The notes under the pieces were generated by a model. That model had not been told where the DNA came from. It saw only the letters and a program-made list of their open reading frames with translations, and did no database searches. Made by a program: the position numbers and the translations under genes. From the NCBI GenBank assembly GCA_963708725.1, contig CAVPTL010000006.1, positions 62,001 through 126,000 of the forward strand: a stretch of DNA of 64,000 nt, written 5' to 3'. This document shows positions 44,373 to 53,153 of the stretch, piece after piece (position 1 is the first letter of the stretch; each line of letters starts with the position of its first letter). This DNA is from CAVPTL01 sp963708725. Its GTDB lineage: Bacteria; Actinomycetota; Thermoleophilia; Gaiellales; JAICJC01.

Positions 44373-44403
44373 GTGAATAACGGTGCCAGGCACCGTTATT
44401 CAC
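44373..44403. repeat. Palindromic repeat, variant with compensated stem
   Basis: Perfect palindrome GTGAATAACGGTG / CACCGTTATTCAC around CCAGG. Compared with the standard copy, AAATGG has become AACGG on one side and the other side has changed to match. The preceding ten bases (TGAATACCGG, 44364-44373) are an extra half-copy. The stop codons of both flanking genes lie in these two units. Confidence 0.9.
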
Positions 44404-45839
44404 AGACCGGTGAGCGCGGTTATGCGACCGCTCTCCACAGCCTGCTGGAGCGCGTGGTAGTCACGTTCGTTCTGGTCGGCGTAGGCCTCGGAGAACTCGG
44501 CGATCGCCTGGTCGAACACGTCGCCCGTGCCGAGGTATGACGCGATTGCGATCCGGTCGCCCGAGCGGGCATGCGCTCGTGCCAGAGTCCACCCACACAG
44601 CTCGGCGTACATCGCCAGGCCGTCGACCGCGAGCGTATCGACCTCGATCGAGCCCTTCCAGTCCTTGAGCTGGCGGCCGTAGAAGTCGCGATGCTGGCCG
44701 TCGAGATTGCTCTGGGCATGCAACCACCCGAGAAAGATGTCGCTGCTGGCCTGGATGAGATGCTGGCCGGCGACCACCCGCTGGCTGTGGCATGAGTACT
44801 CGCTCGGCTGGAGGTACTCCTCCAGAACCGAAGCCTGTGCTTCCTTGAACTGCAAGAACAGCGGATCGTCACCGTCCTTGCCCATCAGCAGCACGATCCA
44901 CGCGCGCGTGCCGACGCTGCCCACCCCGACCACCTTGAAGGCGATGTCCACGAACCGAAACTGCTCGAGCAAGAGCCGGCGGTCGCTTTGCAGCGAATCC
45001 CGATACCCGCGGATGATCTGCCGCAGCTGGGCCCATGCGGCCTCGCCGGGCTCTCCGTGGAGGATGTCGCGGGCCGGTTGGATCAGCGGTGGGGCGCTGA
45101 TGATGCGGAGCTTCCCGTCCACCGTCTCGGTCAGCCGGGAGAACTCGTGCAGGCTGTCTCGCGTGCGGGTCTTTGCGATGTTTCGTTCGAGCAGCCGCAC
45201 GCGCTTTGCGTCGAGCTGGGATCGCAACGCGTCGAAGGTCGTATCGACCTCCTGGCGGGCGTACCACACGGCCAGATTCGTCATGGTGGCGAACTCGCGC
45301 ATCGCTCTGCGATAGCTCGCGGCCGTCCGGCGCACCGCGGTCGTGCGCTGCTTGAGAGTGAGGCCGTTTTCCCGCCCGGAGACCGCCACACTCGCAGCCA
45401 GCCGCTTGACGTCCCACTCCCAGGGGCCGGGGAGCGTCTCGTCGAAGTCGTTGGCGCCGAACACCAAGCGCCGGTCGGTCGATGCGAACATGCCAAAGTT
45501 CGAAAGGTGTGCATCGCCGCATAGCTGGGCGTTGAGTCCGGAGCTGGGCGTGGCGGCAAGATCGCAGGCCATGATCCTGGCCGCGCCGCGGTAGAAGGCG
45601 AATGGCGAGTTGAGCATCCGGCCGTAGCGAATCGGCACCAGCTCGGGCACGCGTGTGGCTGCCTGCTCCTCGAGCAGCGTCACGGGATCCGGGCGATCGG
45701 CCGCCGGGGCAAACTCACCGTGGCGTGAACGCGGCACCCGCTGGCGGGCGAGCTTGCCGTGACGGAGTCGCTCGTCGACCGTCGAGTGGTGCACGGTCGT
45801 CCCGAACTTGAGGTGGCCCTCGCCCGGCACGTCGCTCAT
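44400..45839 (-). CDS. DUF2252 family protein
   Basis: 479 residues. Family signature LNAQLCGDAHLSNFGMFASTDRRLVFGANDFDETLPGPWEWDVKRLAASV spans ~104-153: the His-x-Asn and Asp-Phe-Asp elements recall the catalytic loops of protein kinase-like phosphotransferases. The reaction is not established. The last codon is followed by a TGA that is part of the palindromic repeat. Its start overlaps the DNA methyltransferase stop (ATGA). Confidence 0.88.
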   Translation of the reverse strand: MSDVPGEGHLKFGTTVHHSTVDERLRHGKLARQRVPRSRHGEFAPAADRPDPVTLLEEQAATRVPELVPIRYGRMLNSPFAFYRGAARIMACDLAATPSSGLNAQLCGDAHLSNFGMFASTDRRLVFGANDFDETLPGPWEWDVKRLAASVAVSGRENGLTLKQRTTAVRRTAASYRRAMREFATMTNLAVWYARQEVDTTFDALRSQLDAKRVRLLERNIAKTRTRDSLHEFSRLTETVDGKLRIISAPPLIQPARDILHGEPGEAAWAQLRQIIRGYRDSLQSDRRLLLEQFRFVDIAFKVVGVGSVGTRAWIVLLMGKDGDDPLFLQFKEAQASVLEEYLQPSEYSCHSQRVVAGQHLIQASSDIFLGWLHAQSNLDGQHRDFYGRQLKDWKGSIEVDTLAVDGLAMYAELCGWTLARAHARSGDRIAIASYLGTGDVFDQAIAEFSEAYADQNERDYHALQQAVESGRITALTGL

Positions 45840-46981
45840 GTCGCGACGATGACCTGTTCGTAGAACTCGCCGCCGCGCCGGCCCGTGCGCCGGTTGACGT
45901 GGCGACGGCGCCGCTCGATCACCCTCAGACCCGCGTTTTCGAGGATGCCGGCGTACAGGTCGCGGGCATCGTCGATCACGATGACGAACACCCCGCCGGG
46001 CCGCGTGTGGGCGAGTGCGTGCGTGAACACGGCGGTCATGTCGGCCACGTAGTCGGCGGTCACGCGGCGCGACACTCCCCGCACCGCAGCGCCGATCTCC
46101 TCGTCGCGCTGATCGTCGAGGCCGAGCAGCTCGAACGCGTAGCGATGCTGCTCGTGGTAATCGATGCGTCCGGGGTAGGGGGGAGAGGTGATCACACCGT
46201 CGAACCGGAGATCGCCGAAGTCGACGGTGCGCGAGTCATCGTGCAGCACCGTCGCCGAGACGTCGGTGCGGATGCGCGCGTACTCCCGTACCCGAACGAT
46301 CGTGTCGAGGCTGTAGCGGCGCAGAAACTTGAGCGCCTCCGAGGTCGGGTGACATGTGCGCTTGTGTTTGTGGCAGTCATAGGGGCCGGTGACCGGCTTG
46401 CGCGGAAACTCGAGGTCGTGGTGGGCGGTTCGCCGCGCAGAGCGGGCAGCGCGTGACAACACCACGCTCATCAACTCCCGGGTTTGGGGATAGTCGTCGA
46501 GCAGGCTGCGGTAGAACAGCAGCTCCTCGAGTGCGCGGGGTGCATACCACTCGGTGAGATACGCGCCGGCTGGGGGCAGCGCCCGGTGCGGCGGGGCCGC
46601 TGGCTGGTAGCGCTCCATGCGGGTCAGCGCGGCTCGCAGGTCGTGTTCCACCACGAAGGGGTTGTGAACGCCGCTCTTGACCCGGCCGAGGAGCGCGTTG
46701 AAGGCCGAGATGTCCACTCCCACGCTGGGACAGCCGTAGACGCTGGCCTCGACCAGCGTGGTCCCGCTGCCCGAGAACGGATCGAGAATCACCTCTCCGC
46801 GGGTGAAGTGCCGGTCCAGAAAGACCTCGACGAGCTGCGGGACGTACTTGCCGAGATACGGGTGCAGGCGATGCATGTGCTTGGTGCGTTCGCGCTCCGG
46901 AAGCTCGGTTTCGGCCCACGAAATCTCGGGATCGACATCGGTTTCGAGCAGCGCCTTGGAGATCTCTGCCTGGGTGGCCAT
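45836..46981 (-). CDS. DNA (N4-cytosine/N6-adenine) methyltransferase, orphan
   Basis: 381 residues. SAM-binding motif I ILDPFSGSGTTLVEA (~65-79) precedes the catalytic motif IV TSPPYPGRIDY (S266-PPY). That order and the SPPY form fit amino-methyltransferases that modify DNA. A segment with four Cys/His (YDCHKHKRTCH, ~201-211) could bind zinc. No target-recognition domain of known type, no restriction endonuclease and no Vsr next to it. It is co-transcribed with DUF2252 (ATGA). Confidence 0.8.
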   Translation of the reverse strand: MATQAEISKALLETDVDPEISWAETELPERERTKHMHRLHPYLGKYVPQLVEVFLDRHFTRGEVILDPFSGSGTTLVEASVYGCPSVGVDISAFNALLGRVKSGVHNPFVVEHDLRAALTRMERYQPAAPPHRALPPAGAYLTEWYAPRALEELLFYRSLLDDYPQTRELMSVVLSRAARSARRTAHHDLEFPRKPVTGPYDCHKHKRTCHPTSEALKFLRRYSLDTIVRVREYARIRTDVSATVLHDDSRTVDFGDLRFDGVITSPPYPGRIDYHEQHRYAFELLGLDDQRDEEIGAAVRGVSRRVTADYVADMTAVFTHALAHTRPGGVFVIVIDDARDLYAGILENAGLRVIERRRRHVNRRTGRRGGEFYEQVIVAT

Positions 46982-47033
46982 GGGCGTCGACCTTAGCGAC
47001 CGGTGCGGACGATCTGATCGCTACTCTGAATCC

Positions 47034-47459
47034 ATGTCCAACAACGTCAAACCCCTCTACGGCGCCGAGCACGTGCGCCGATACCGCGAGACCGATGGTG
47101 AAGTCGGTCACGACTGGAACGGTACCCAGGCGCTGATTCTCACCACCGTCGGGCGCAAGTCTGGCAAGCGCCACGACACACCGCTGATCTACGCACCCTA
47201 CGGCGATGCGTTTGTGATCGTGGCCTCCAAGGGTGGGACGCCGAAACACCCAGCCTGGTATCTCAACCTCACGTCTAACCCTGAAGTAGAGGTTCAGGTT
47301 GGGCCCGATCGGTTCTCCGCGAAAGCGCGCACAGCGACCGGGAACGAGCGGCAAGAGCTGTGGGGTCGCATGACCCACGAATGGCCCGCCTACGACTCGT
47401 ACCAGGCAAAGACCGATCGCGAGATTCCGATCGTCGTGCTCGACCGCCTCGACACCTAG
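47034..47459 (+). CDS. Ddn-type F420-dependent nitroreductase family protein
   Basis: 141 residues from ATG 47034. Split-barrel fold with ALILTTVGRKSGKRHDTPLIYAP, VIVASKGGTPKHPAWYLNL and VEVQVGPDRFSAKARTA, all characteristic of deazaflavin-dependent nitroreductase homologues. These bind F420 (or FAD/haem in some branches) and occur almost only in actinobacteria and relatives. Divergent from the methyltransferase; 4-base convergent overlap with the NhaA fusion. Confidence 0.9.
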   Translation: MSNNVKPLYGAEHVRRYRETDGEVGHDWNGTQALILTTVGRKSGKRHDTPLIYAPYGDAFVIVASKGGTPKHPAWYLNLTSNPEVEVQVGPDRFSAKARTATGNERQELWGRMTHEWPAYDSYQAKTDREIPIVVLDRLDT

Positions 47460-49342
47460 GCGGCCAACGCCGCCCGTGCTCGGGCGAGCTTGACCGCGGC
47501 CGTCAACGTGGGCAGGTCGTAGGCGCCGTTGTGGCGCAGCCCGTTGATGAAGAACGTCGGCGTTCCAGAAACCCCGCTCATGTCGGCCGTGTCGACGTCC
47601 TCGGAGATACGGCCGACACGGGCGTGGGTGCGCAGATCTTCGGCAAACCGTTCGCGGTCGAGATCGAGCACATCGGCGTAGCGCAACAGGTCTCGCACCT
47701 TGAGGGCATGCTGGTGGTCGAGCAGGACGTCGTGCATCTCCCAGAACTTGCCCTGCGCCGCAGCCGCCTCGGAGGCTTCCGCCGCCAGCTGTGCGTTGGG
47801 ATGCACGTCGTTGAGCGGAAGGTGGCGCCACACATACCGCGCGTCCCCGAAATCGGCCAGCAGGTCGCGTACGACCGACTCGGCCTGGCCACAGAACGGG
47901 CACTCGAAATCGCCGTACTCGACCACGGTCACCGGGGCGTCGTGAGGCCCGCGGATGTGATCACGATCGGGATCCACATCGGCCGCGAGGTCGATGATGA
48001 CATCGGCCGAGCCCAGAAGCGCGCGGATCTGGAGCCGCTTGGGAAGCCTGGCCGTTGCCCGGAAAACGACCCATGTGATCACCGACGAGAGCAACGCTGC
48101 GGTCAGGACTCCGAGCTTTGCCTGCTCGAGCTGCGTCCCGCTGAAGACGAGGGTGGCGATCAGGATCGAGACCGTGAACCCGATCCCGGCAATGGTGCCA
48201 CCACCGGCGACGGCGGCCCAGCCAACCGGCGGCCGTAGCCGACCCCGAGACACCATGGTCACGAGCCACGCCGTGCCGGCGATCCCGACGGGTTTGCCGA
48301 CCACGTAGCCGACCATGATCCCGAGTGTGATCGGCGAGGTGAAGGCGCCCGAAAGGAAGCTCCAGTTGAGGACGATTCCTGCGTTGGCCAGGGCGAACAG
48401 CGGGACGATCACGTAGCTCGTCCACGGGTGAAACTGCTGCTGAAGGCGGACGTTTGGTGAGATCGCCGACCTGACACCCGCGGTCGCGGTGGCCGCGAGC
48501 TCCGCGGTTGGCTGCTCTCGGAACTCCCGGAACAGATCGGAGGCCCGCTCCAGATCCACGCGGGCGGCGGGATAGGCCGAGACGACCAACCCCATCACCA
48601 GTCCCACCACCACCGGGTCGACCCCGGACTGCTCCATGAAAAGCCAGGCGCCGCCCCCGAGGAGGACGTACACCGCGCCGTAGTGGATGCCAAACGATCG
48701 GGCGGCCAGGGCAACGGCGAGCACGATCACGGCCATCGCCAACTGGGCGGTCTGGATGTGCTCTGCGTAGACGATGGCAATCACGGCCAACGCGACCATG
48801 TCGTCGACGATCACCACGGTCAGCATGAAGGCCTGGAGCCGGTCCGGGAATGACGGGCCGACCAGCGCGAGCATCCCGAGCGCAAACGCGGTGTCGGTCG
48901 ACATCGCGGTGCCCCAGCCGTGTGCAGAGGAGTGCCCGGCGTTGAACAGCAGATAGATCGCGATCGGCACCAGGATCCCGCCGAGCCCTGCCAGCGCCGG
49001 AAGCGCCACCCGCCGCCGCTCACGCAGCTCGCCCATGTCGAACTCGCGACGTGCCTCCAGGCCGACGACGAAGAAGAAGAACGTCATCAGTCCGGCGTTG
49101 ATCCATTCCTGGAGCTCGAGCGCGATGCCGTGATCGCCCACGTGGATCGAGAGCACCGTGTCCCAAAGTGAGTTGTAGGAGGAGCTGTCGATGTTGACCC
49201 ACGCAAGCGCCGCCAGGGTCGCTGCGAGCAGCACCGCAGCTCCTCCGGTCTCGGTGCCGAGGAACTCGCGCAGCGGCGTCGGCACGTTACGGGCCCACGC
49301 GGTGGTGCCGGCGAGTGTCCGCCCATTCGTCGACTCGGCCAT
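47456..49342 (-). CDS. nhaA: NhaA Na+/H+ antiporter fused to a DsbA-like thioredoxin domain
   Basis: 628 residues from ATG 49342. Residues ~20-430 are NhaA with 11-12 transmembrane segments (GLMTFFFFVVGLEARREF, TAMSTDTAFALGML, VVIVDDMVALAVIA with the transport Asp pair, FALANAGIVL, GKPVGI). Residues ~455-628 form a DsbA/thioredoxin_4 domain with GDFECPFC (C481-x-x-C484) and the cis-Pro in GVSGTPTFFING. The domain lacks its own signal and hangs from the antiporter. The fusion is known in actinobacteria; the thiol domain may sense redox state or act on envelope proteins. Confidence 0.9.
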   Translation of the reverse strand: MAESTNGRTLAGTTAWARNVPTPLREFLGTETGGAAVLLAATLAALAWVNIDSSSYNSLWDTVLSIHVGDHGIALELQEWINAGLMTFFFFVVGLEARREFDMGELRERRRVALPALAGLGGILVPIAIYLLFNAGHSSAHGWGTAMSTDTAFALGMLALVGPSFPDRLQAFMLTVVIVDDMVALAVIAIVYAEHIQTAQLAMAVIVLAVALAARSFGIHYGAVYVLLGGGAWLFMEQSGVDPVVVGLVMGLVVSAYPAARVDLERASDLFREFREQPTAELAATATAGVRSAISPNVRLQQQFHPWTSYVIVPLFALANAGIVLNWSFLSGAFTSPITLGIMVGYVVGKPVGIAGTAWLVTMVSRGRLRPPVGWAAVAGGGTIAGIGFTVSILIATLVFSGTQLEQAKLGVLTAALLSSVITWVVFRATARLPKRLQIRALLGSADVIIDLAADVDPDRDHIRGPHDAPVTVVEYGDFECPFCGQAESVVRDLLADFGDARYVWRHLPLNDVHPNAQLAAEASEAAAAQGKFWEMHDVLLDHQHALKVRDLLRYADVLDLDRERFAEDLRTHARVGRISEDVDTADMSGVSGTPTFFINGLRHNGAYDLPTLTAAVKLARARAALAA

Positions 49343-49370
49343 GGGGGCATTATGCAGATAGCCTGCGCTG

Positions 49371-50546
49371 ATGATCCCTGCGACCGTCCTTCGGCGCCGC
49401 AACGAGGGCGAAGCTCCACCGGTCACGAACATGGAGTTGTTCTTCGACCTCGTGTACGTGTTCGCGGTCACGCAGCTCTCCCACACGCTGCTGCACCACC
49501 TCTCGGCCCGCGGCGCGGTGGAGGCGCTGGTGTTGTTCGCCGCGGTGTGGTGGGCGTGGAACTACACCGCCTGGGCGACGAACTGGATCGACCCCGATCG
49601 GCCGCAGGTGCGGGTGCTGATGGTGGTGCTGATGCTGATCAGCCTGATCATGTCGGCCGCCATCCCGGAGGCGTTCACGACCCGCGCCGCCGCGTTTGCG
49701 ATCGCCTACGTCGCGATCCAGGTGATCCGAAGCGGATTCATGGTGGCCGCCCTGCGGGGCCAGGTGATGGGCCGAAACTACGCCCAGTTGCTGGCGTACT
49801 CATGTTTTGCCGGCGTGTTTTGGGTGGCGGGTGCATTCGTGGGCGGCGACGCCCGGCTCGCGCTTTGGATCGTTGCGTTGGTGATCGACCTGTCGGCGCC
49901 ACTCCACGGCTTTTGGCTTCCCCGTCTGGGCAGCACGCCACTCAAGGACTGGACGCTCGCCGGTGGACATCTGGCCGAGCGCTGTCAGTTGGTGCTCCTG
50001 ATCGCCCTCGGCGAGTCGATTCTCGCCGCCGGGGCGACGTTCAGCGAGCTGGCCGACGTGACCGGGTCGATCGTCGTGGCGTTCGGTGTTGGCTTCCTCC
50101 AGATCGTGTCGCTCTGGGCGATCTACTTTGCCCGGCATGCGGAGCTGGCCGCCCGCGCGATCTCCCACTCACTCGACCCGGCTCGCATCGGTCGTGCCGG
50201 CTATGCCTACGGACACGCGGTGATGGTCGCGGGCGTGATCGTCGCCGCCGTTGGTATCGATCTCGCGATCGCCGATCCCGGGGGCCAATCGTCAACGACC
50301 AGCGCGGCGGTGATCCTCGGCGGCCCGGCGATCTTCGTGGCCGGTAACGCGCTCTTCAAGTACGCGCTGACGGGCCGGATCCCTCGCGACCGCGCGATCG
50401 CGATCGCGCTTTTAGCCGCGCTCTCGGCGCTCACCGGCTCGGTCAGCCTGCTCGAACTGATCGCCTCGGCCACCGCCGTCACCGTTGGGCTGGCGGTGGT
50501 TTCGGCTGCGACTCCGATCGACGAGGCCGAACTCGAACTCAGTTGA
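49371..50546 (+). CDS. ltrA: Low temperature requirement A (LtrA) family membrane protein
   Basis: 391 residues. N-terminal signature MELFFDLVYVFAVTQLSHTL (~21-40) is diagnostic. About 12 hydrophobic segments with conserved YAYGHAVMVAGV late in the sequence. The family was named from a Listeria cold-growth phenotype; its biochemical function is unknown. Divergent from the NhaA fusion and convergent with the OsmC gene (8-base overlap). Confidence 0.9.
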   Translation: MIPATVLRRRNEGEAPPVTNMELFFDLVYVFAVTQLSHTLLHHLSARGAVEALVLFAAVWWAWNYTAWATNWIDPDRPQVRVLMVVLMLISLIMSAAIPEAFTTRAAAFAIAYVAIQVIRSGFMVAALRGQVMGRNYAQLLAYSCFAGVFWVAGAFVGGDARLALWIVALVIDLSAPLHGFWLPRLGSTPLKDWTLAGGHLAERCQLVLLIALGESILAAGATFSELADVTGSIVVAFGVGFLQIVSLWAIYFARHAELAARAISHSLDPARIGRAGYAYGHAVMVAGVIVAAVGIDLAIADPGGQSSTTSAAVILGGPAIFVAGNALFKYALTGRIPRDRAIAIALLAALSALTGSVSLLELIASATAVTVGLAVVSAATPIDEAELELS

Positions 50547-50976
50547 GGGTCGCGGTGACCGTGATCTCGACGTTTCCGCGCAGGGCGTTCGAGACCGGAC
50601 AGCCCTTGTCGCCTTCAACAGCAAGCCGGGCGAATTCTGCCTGGTCGATGCCCGGCACCACGCCTTCGACTGTCAGCGCGATCGATCGGATCTCGAACCC
50701 TCCGCCCGATTTGGGGTGAAACGTACAGACGGCGCCGACCTCGAGCGACTCGGCCGTCGACCCCGCCTGGGCAAGGGTGTTCGAGAACGCCATCGCATAG
50801 CACGCGGCATGGGCCGCTGCGATCAGCTCTTCGGGGCTGGTCGTACCCTCCACGCGCTCGGTCCGCGTCGCCCATGACACCGGAAGATGCCCGAACACTC
50901 CGCTTCCGGCCGCCACCGAGCCGCTGCCTTCGAGCAGGCTCCCCTGCCAGTGTGCGTGTGCGGTTGAGTCCGCCAT
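50539..50976 (-). CDS. OsmC-type peroxiredoxin
   Basis: 145 residues. Catalytic cysteines in AAHAACYAMAFS (~60) and DKGCPVSNAL (~128), with the N-terminal Arg-region WATRTE, as in OsmC hydroperoxide reductases. The reaction is thiol-dependent reduction of organic hydroperoxides in the cytoplasm. Stand-alone gene. Confidence 0.92.
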   Translation of the reverse strand: MADSTAHAHWQGSLLEGSGSVAAGSGVFGHLPVSWATRTERVEGTTSPEELIAAAHAACYAMAFSNTLAQAGSTAESLEVGAVCTFHPKSGGGFEIRSIALTVEGVVPGIDQAEFARLAVEGDKGCPVSNALRGNVEITVTATLN

Positions 50977-51022
50977 TTCAGCCCCCTTCGTCGTCAGTTT
51001 TGGGCGGAAGGGTAGCGAGTGT

Positions 51023-51514
51023 TCAGACTGTGGGGTTCGCCTGTTCGTCGGCGAAGCGCTTCTGCCGGTCTCGGCTGTAGCCCTTGCCTGAAGGGATCAC
51101 TTCGAGGCTCGAGAAGAGGCCCGGCCCGACCGGCGTGGCGTCGGGTGTAAACACCGCCTCGGCGGCTTTGGCCTGGTAGATCTCGTGGTAGAAGGCGATG
51201 CCGCGGCCCTCGTTGTCGACCAGCCACTTCCACCACAGAGAGTGCGGCTGTCGCCTCGCCCAGCGGTCGAGATCGGCATACGAGCTCCAGTACACCATCA
51301 CCAGTGAGCCCTCGTCGCTCTGCAGCCGACGTGCGAGCAACAGCCCGTCGTCGGCGGAGGTTGCGAGCGATTCCATCAGCTGATCCTGAATCCCCGATTC
51401 GGCGTACAGCCGCTCGCCGTCTTCACTCAGGACTTGGAGTCCGAAGATGCCGACGCACAGGTCGGGGTGCTCCCACAGCGCCGCCATGTATGTGCCTTCA
51501 GGTGCCTCCGGCAT
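51023..51514 (-). CDS. DUF4188-like protein
   Basis: 163 residues. A ferredoxin-like (dimeric alpha-beta barrel) fold is suggested by LVMVYWSSYADLDRWARR, LWWKWLVDNEGRGIAFYHEIYQ and the C-terminal VGPGLFSSLEVIPSG, a pattern of DUF4188/phenylacetaldoxime dehydratase-related small proteins. Catalytic role unknown. Same direction as the lipoprotein gene 9 bases upstream. Confidence 0.72.
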   Translation of the reverse strand: MPEAPEGTYMAALWEHPDLCVGIFGLQVLSEDGERLYAESGIQDQLMESLATSADDGLLLARRLQSDEGSLVMVYWSSYADLDRWARRQPHSLWWKWLVDNEGRGIAFYHEIYQAKAAEAVFTPDATPVGPGLFSSLEVIPSGKGYSRDRQKRFADEQANPTV

Positions 51515-51523
51515 GGGCCCACT

Positions 51524-52102
51524 CTAGGCCACTCGCATCGTGGCGCGAACGTGGTCGCAGGCGGCCAGCGTCGACTGCTGGTCGGAGTTCGAGCTCCACT
51601 GGCAGTTCATGAGCACGATCGAGTCACTTCCAAAGATCAGCACTTTGCGCGCGCGGGCGGTCGACCCACCGGGTAGGGGTACCCCCTCGACGTCGAAGAT
51701 GACCGCAGGGTCGTTGCCGACCAGCGCCGCGCTACCCGCCTGGATCGACATGCCCAGTTGTTTCAGCGAGCGCTCGTACTGCGCTGCGAGGGTGTGCACG
51801 CTGGCGGTACCCCGGTCGGTGGCCGCCACGTAGATCAATCCCGATTTGCGGACGATCACCGACCGGTCGCGAGTCTTCGGCGACGGGTCGCCGATCGCAA
51901 AGTGAGCGAGGCTGTGCCACCCGGGCGGGATTCGGTAGCTGTATGGAGCACCCGGCGGGGCCATGCGGTGCGATCCGGGAATTGCAGTCGCCCCGCTGAG
52001 AAGCTGGGTGCCCGCGTCTGAGCCGCCCGAGCTTTGGTGGCCGCATCCGGCGAGCAGCGCCGCGAGCACGACCATGAGCCCGAGGGGTGGGGGAACGCGC
52101 AT
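51524..52102 (-). CDS. Lipoprotein of unknown function
   Basis: 192 residues. Signal with lipobox ALLAGC (cleavage before C20). The mature part has YSYRIPPGWHSLAHF and a terminal ACDHVRATMRV, which recall PsbP-like or LpqN-type lipoproteins that bind lipidic molecules at the membrane, but similarity is only in pattern. Likely co-transcribed with the DUF4188 gene and divergent from YihY. Confidence 0.7.
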   Translation of the reverse strand: MRVPPPLGLMVVLAALLAGCGHQSSGGSDAGTQLLSGATAIPGSHRMAPPGAPYSYRIPPGWHSLAHFAIGDPSPKTRDRSVIVRKSGLIYVAATDRGTASVHTLAAQYERSLKQLGMSIQAGSAALVGNDPAVIFDVEGVPLPGGSTARARKVLIFGSDSIVLMNCQWSSNSDQQSTLAACDHVRATMRVA

Positions 52103-52142
52103 GCGGCCATCATAGGGATGGGGGTGACGTTAGGATCGCAGC

Positions 52143-52940
52143 ATGGATCTGGCCGGAGTCCGCGCCCGTTACGACCGTTCACTCATCCGCGAGATCGCCG
52201 ATGAGCTGATCAGGATCGAGATTGTCGACCGCGCGCTGGCGCTCGCATCGAAGCTGTTTGTCGCGGTGATCCCGCTGAGCATCATTCTGAGCGCAACCGT
52301 CCCGGGTTCTGAATCGTTCGGCGAGAACCTGGTGTCGCGATTCAGTCTGACCGGAGCCGGGGCGGCGGCCACCCGTTCGCTGTTCGCCACCCGCGGGACG
52401 GTGCGCGGTGCGGTCAGCATCATTGGGCTCGTGATCCTGTTCTACTCGTTGTTCAGCTTCACCCGCGGGCTGCAGCGGGTGTACACCGACATCTGGCGAC
52501 TCGTCCCTCAGAAGTTCGAGGCGGTCTTGCGCCGTGCTACCTGGATCGTCGGTTTCGTGATCTACAGCTCGGTGCTCACGCCGATCCAGGACTATGACAA
52601 GAACCACCACGTCCCCTATCTGTACGCCGGGGCGGCACTCGTGCTGGGGTCGGTGTTTTGGATCTGGACGCCGTACATCCTGCTGGGGCGGCGGGTTCCG
52701 TGGAGGCGGCTCCTGCCCACCGGGGTGATCACCGCGGCGGGGATCGCGCTGTATACGATCGGCTCGTCGCTCTATCTGCCGACGATCTTCACCCACAACG
52801 CCGAGCGGTACGGCACCATCGGGATCGCCTTCGGCCTGGTCACCTGGCTGTTCGCCTACGCCGGCGTGGCGATCGCCTGCGCCGTGGTGGCGCATAGCTG
52901 GGATATCCACCACAACCGCCACCTCTACCCAGATGAATGA
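52143..52940 (+). CDS. YihY/BrkB-family membrane protein
   Basis: 265 residues, about six transmembrane helices. Family features include ALASKLFVAVIPLSIILSA (TM1), FYSLFSFTRGLQRVYTDIW and FGLVTWLFAYAGVAIACAVVAH. Often misannotated as RNase BN; function unknown. The stop TGA shares two bases with a 182-bp inverted repeat element. Confidence 0.87.
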   Translation: MDLAGVRARYDRSLIREIADELIRIEIVDRALALASKLFVAVIPLSIILSATVPGSESFGENLVSRFSLTGAGAAATRSLFATRGTVRGAVSIIGLVILFYSLFSFTRGLQRVYTDIWRLVPQKFEAVLRRATWIVGFVIYSSVLTPIQDYDKNHHVPYLYAGAALVLGSVFWIWTPYILLGRRVPWRRLLPTGVITAAGIALYTIGSSLYLPTIFTHNAERYGTIGIAFGLVTWLFAYAGVAIACAVVAHSWDIHHNRHLYPDE

Positions 52941-53120
52941 CCCATCTCCCCGCCGGCTGCTCTGTTGCGGCTGGCCCGCGGGTGGTGTGGCGGCGTCCCA
53001 CGCGACGTGCGGTGCTCAACGTGCCTTCTAGGCACGCCTGCGCTCCGCTCGTCGCTCGATCCTTGCCACACCACCCGCGTTCTGCGCCTCACAGACGAGC
53101 AGCCGGCGGGGAGATGGGTC
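52939..53120. repeat. 182-bp long inverted repeat element
   Basis: No gene is visible. The outer arms 52939-52962 and 53097-53120 are perfect 24-bp inverted repeats (GACCCATCTCCCCGCC... and its complement). Inside, CGCGGGTGGTGTGGC (52977-52991) pairs with 53065-53079. Further in, GCGACG (53002-53007) pairs with CGTCGC (53050-53055), and CGTGCC/GGCACG around TTCT (53020-53036) closes the centre. Nearly the whole element can form one hairpin. It abuts the palindrome at 53121 with no gap. Confidence 0.88.
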
Positions 53121-53153
53121 GTGAATAAATGGTGCCAGGCACCATTTATTCAC
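53121..53153. repeat. Palindromic repeat, intact 33-bp copy at the RAYT 3' end
   Basis: Perfect palindrome GTGAATAAATGGTG / CACCATTTATTCAC around CCAGG. It supplies the last codons and TAA stop of the transposase pseudogene (53146-53148). This copy is the exact sequence reconstructed when the IS debris at 5856-7212 is removed. Confidence 0.92.

Noticed and set aside
45836..46981. Restriction-modification system
   Set aside because: No endonuclease, specificity subunit or control protein next to the methyltransferase.
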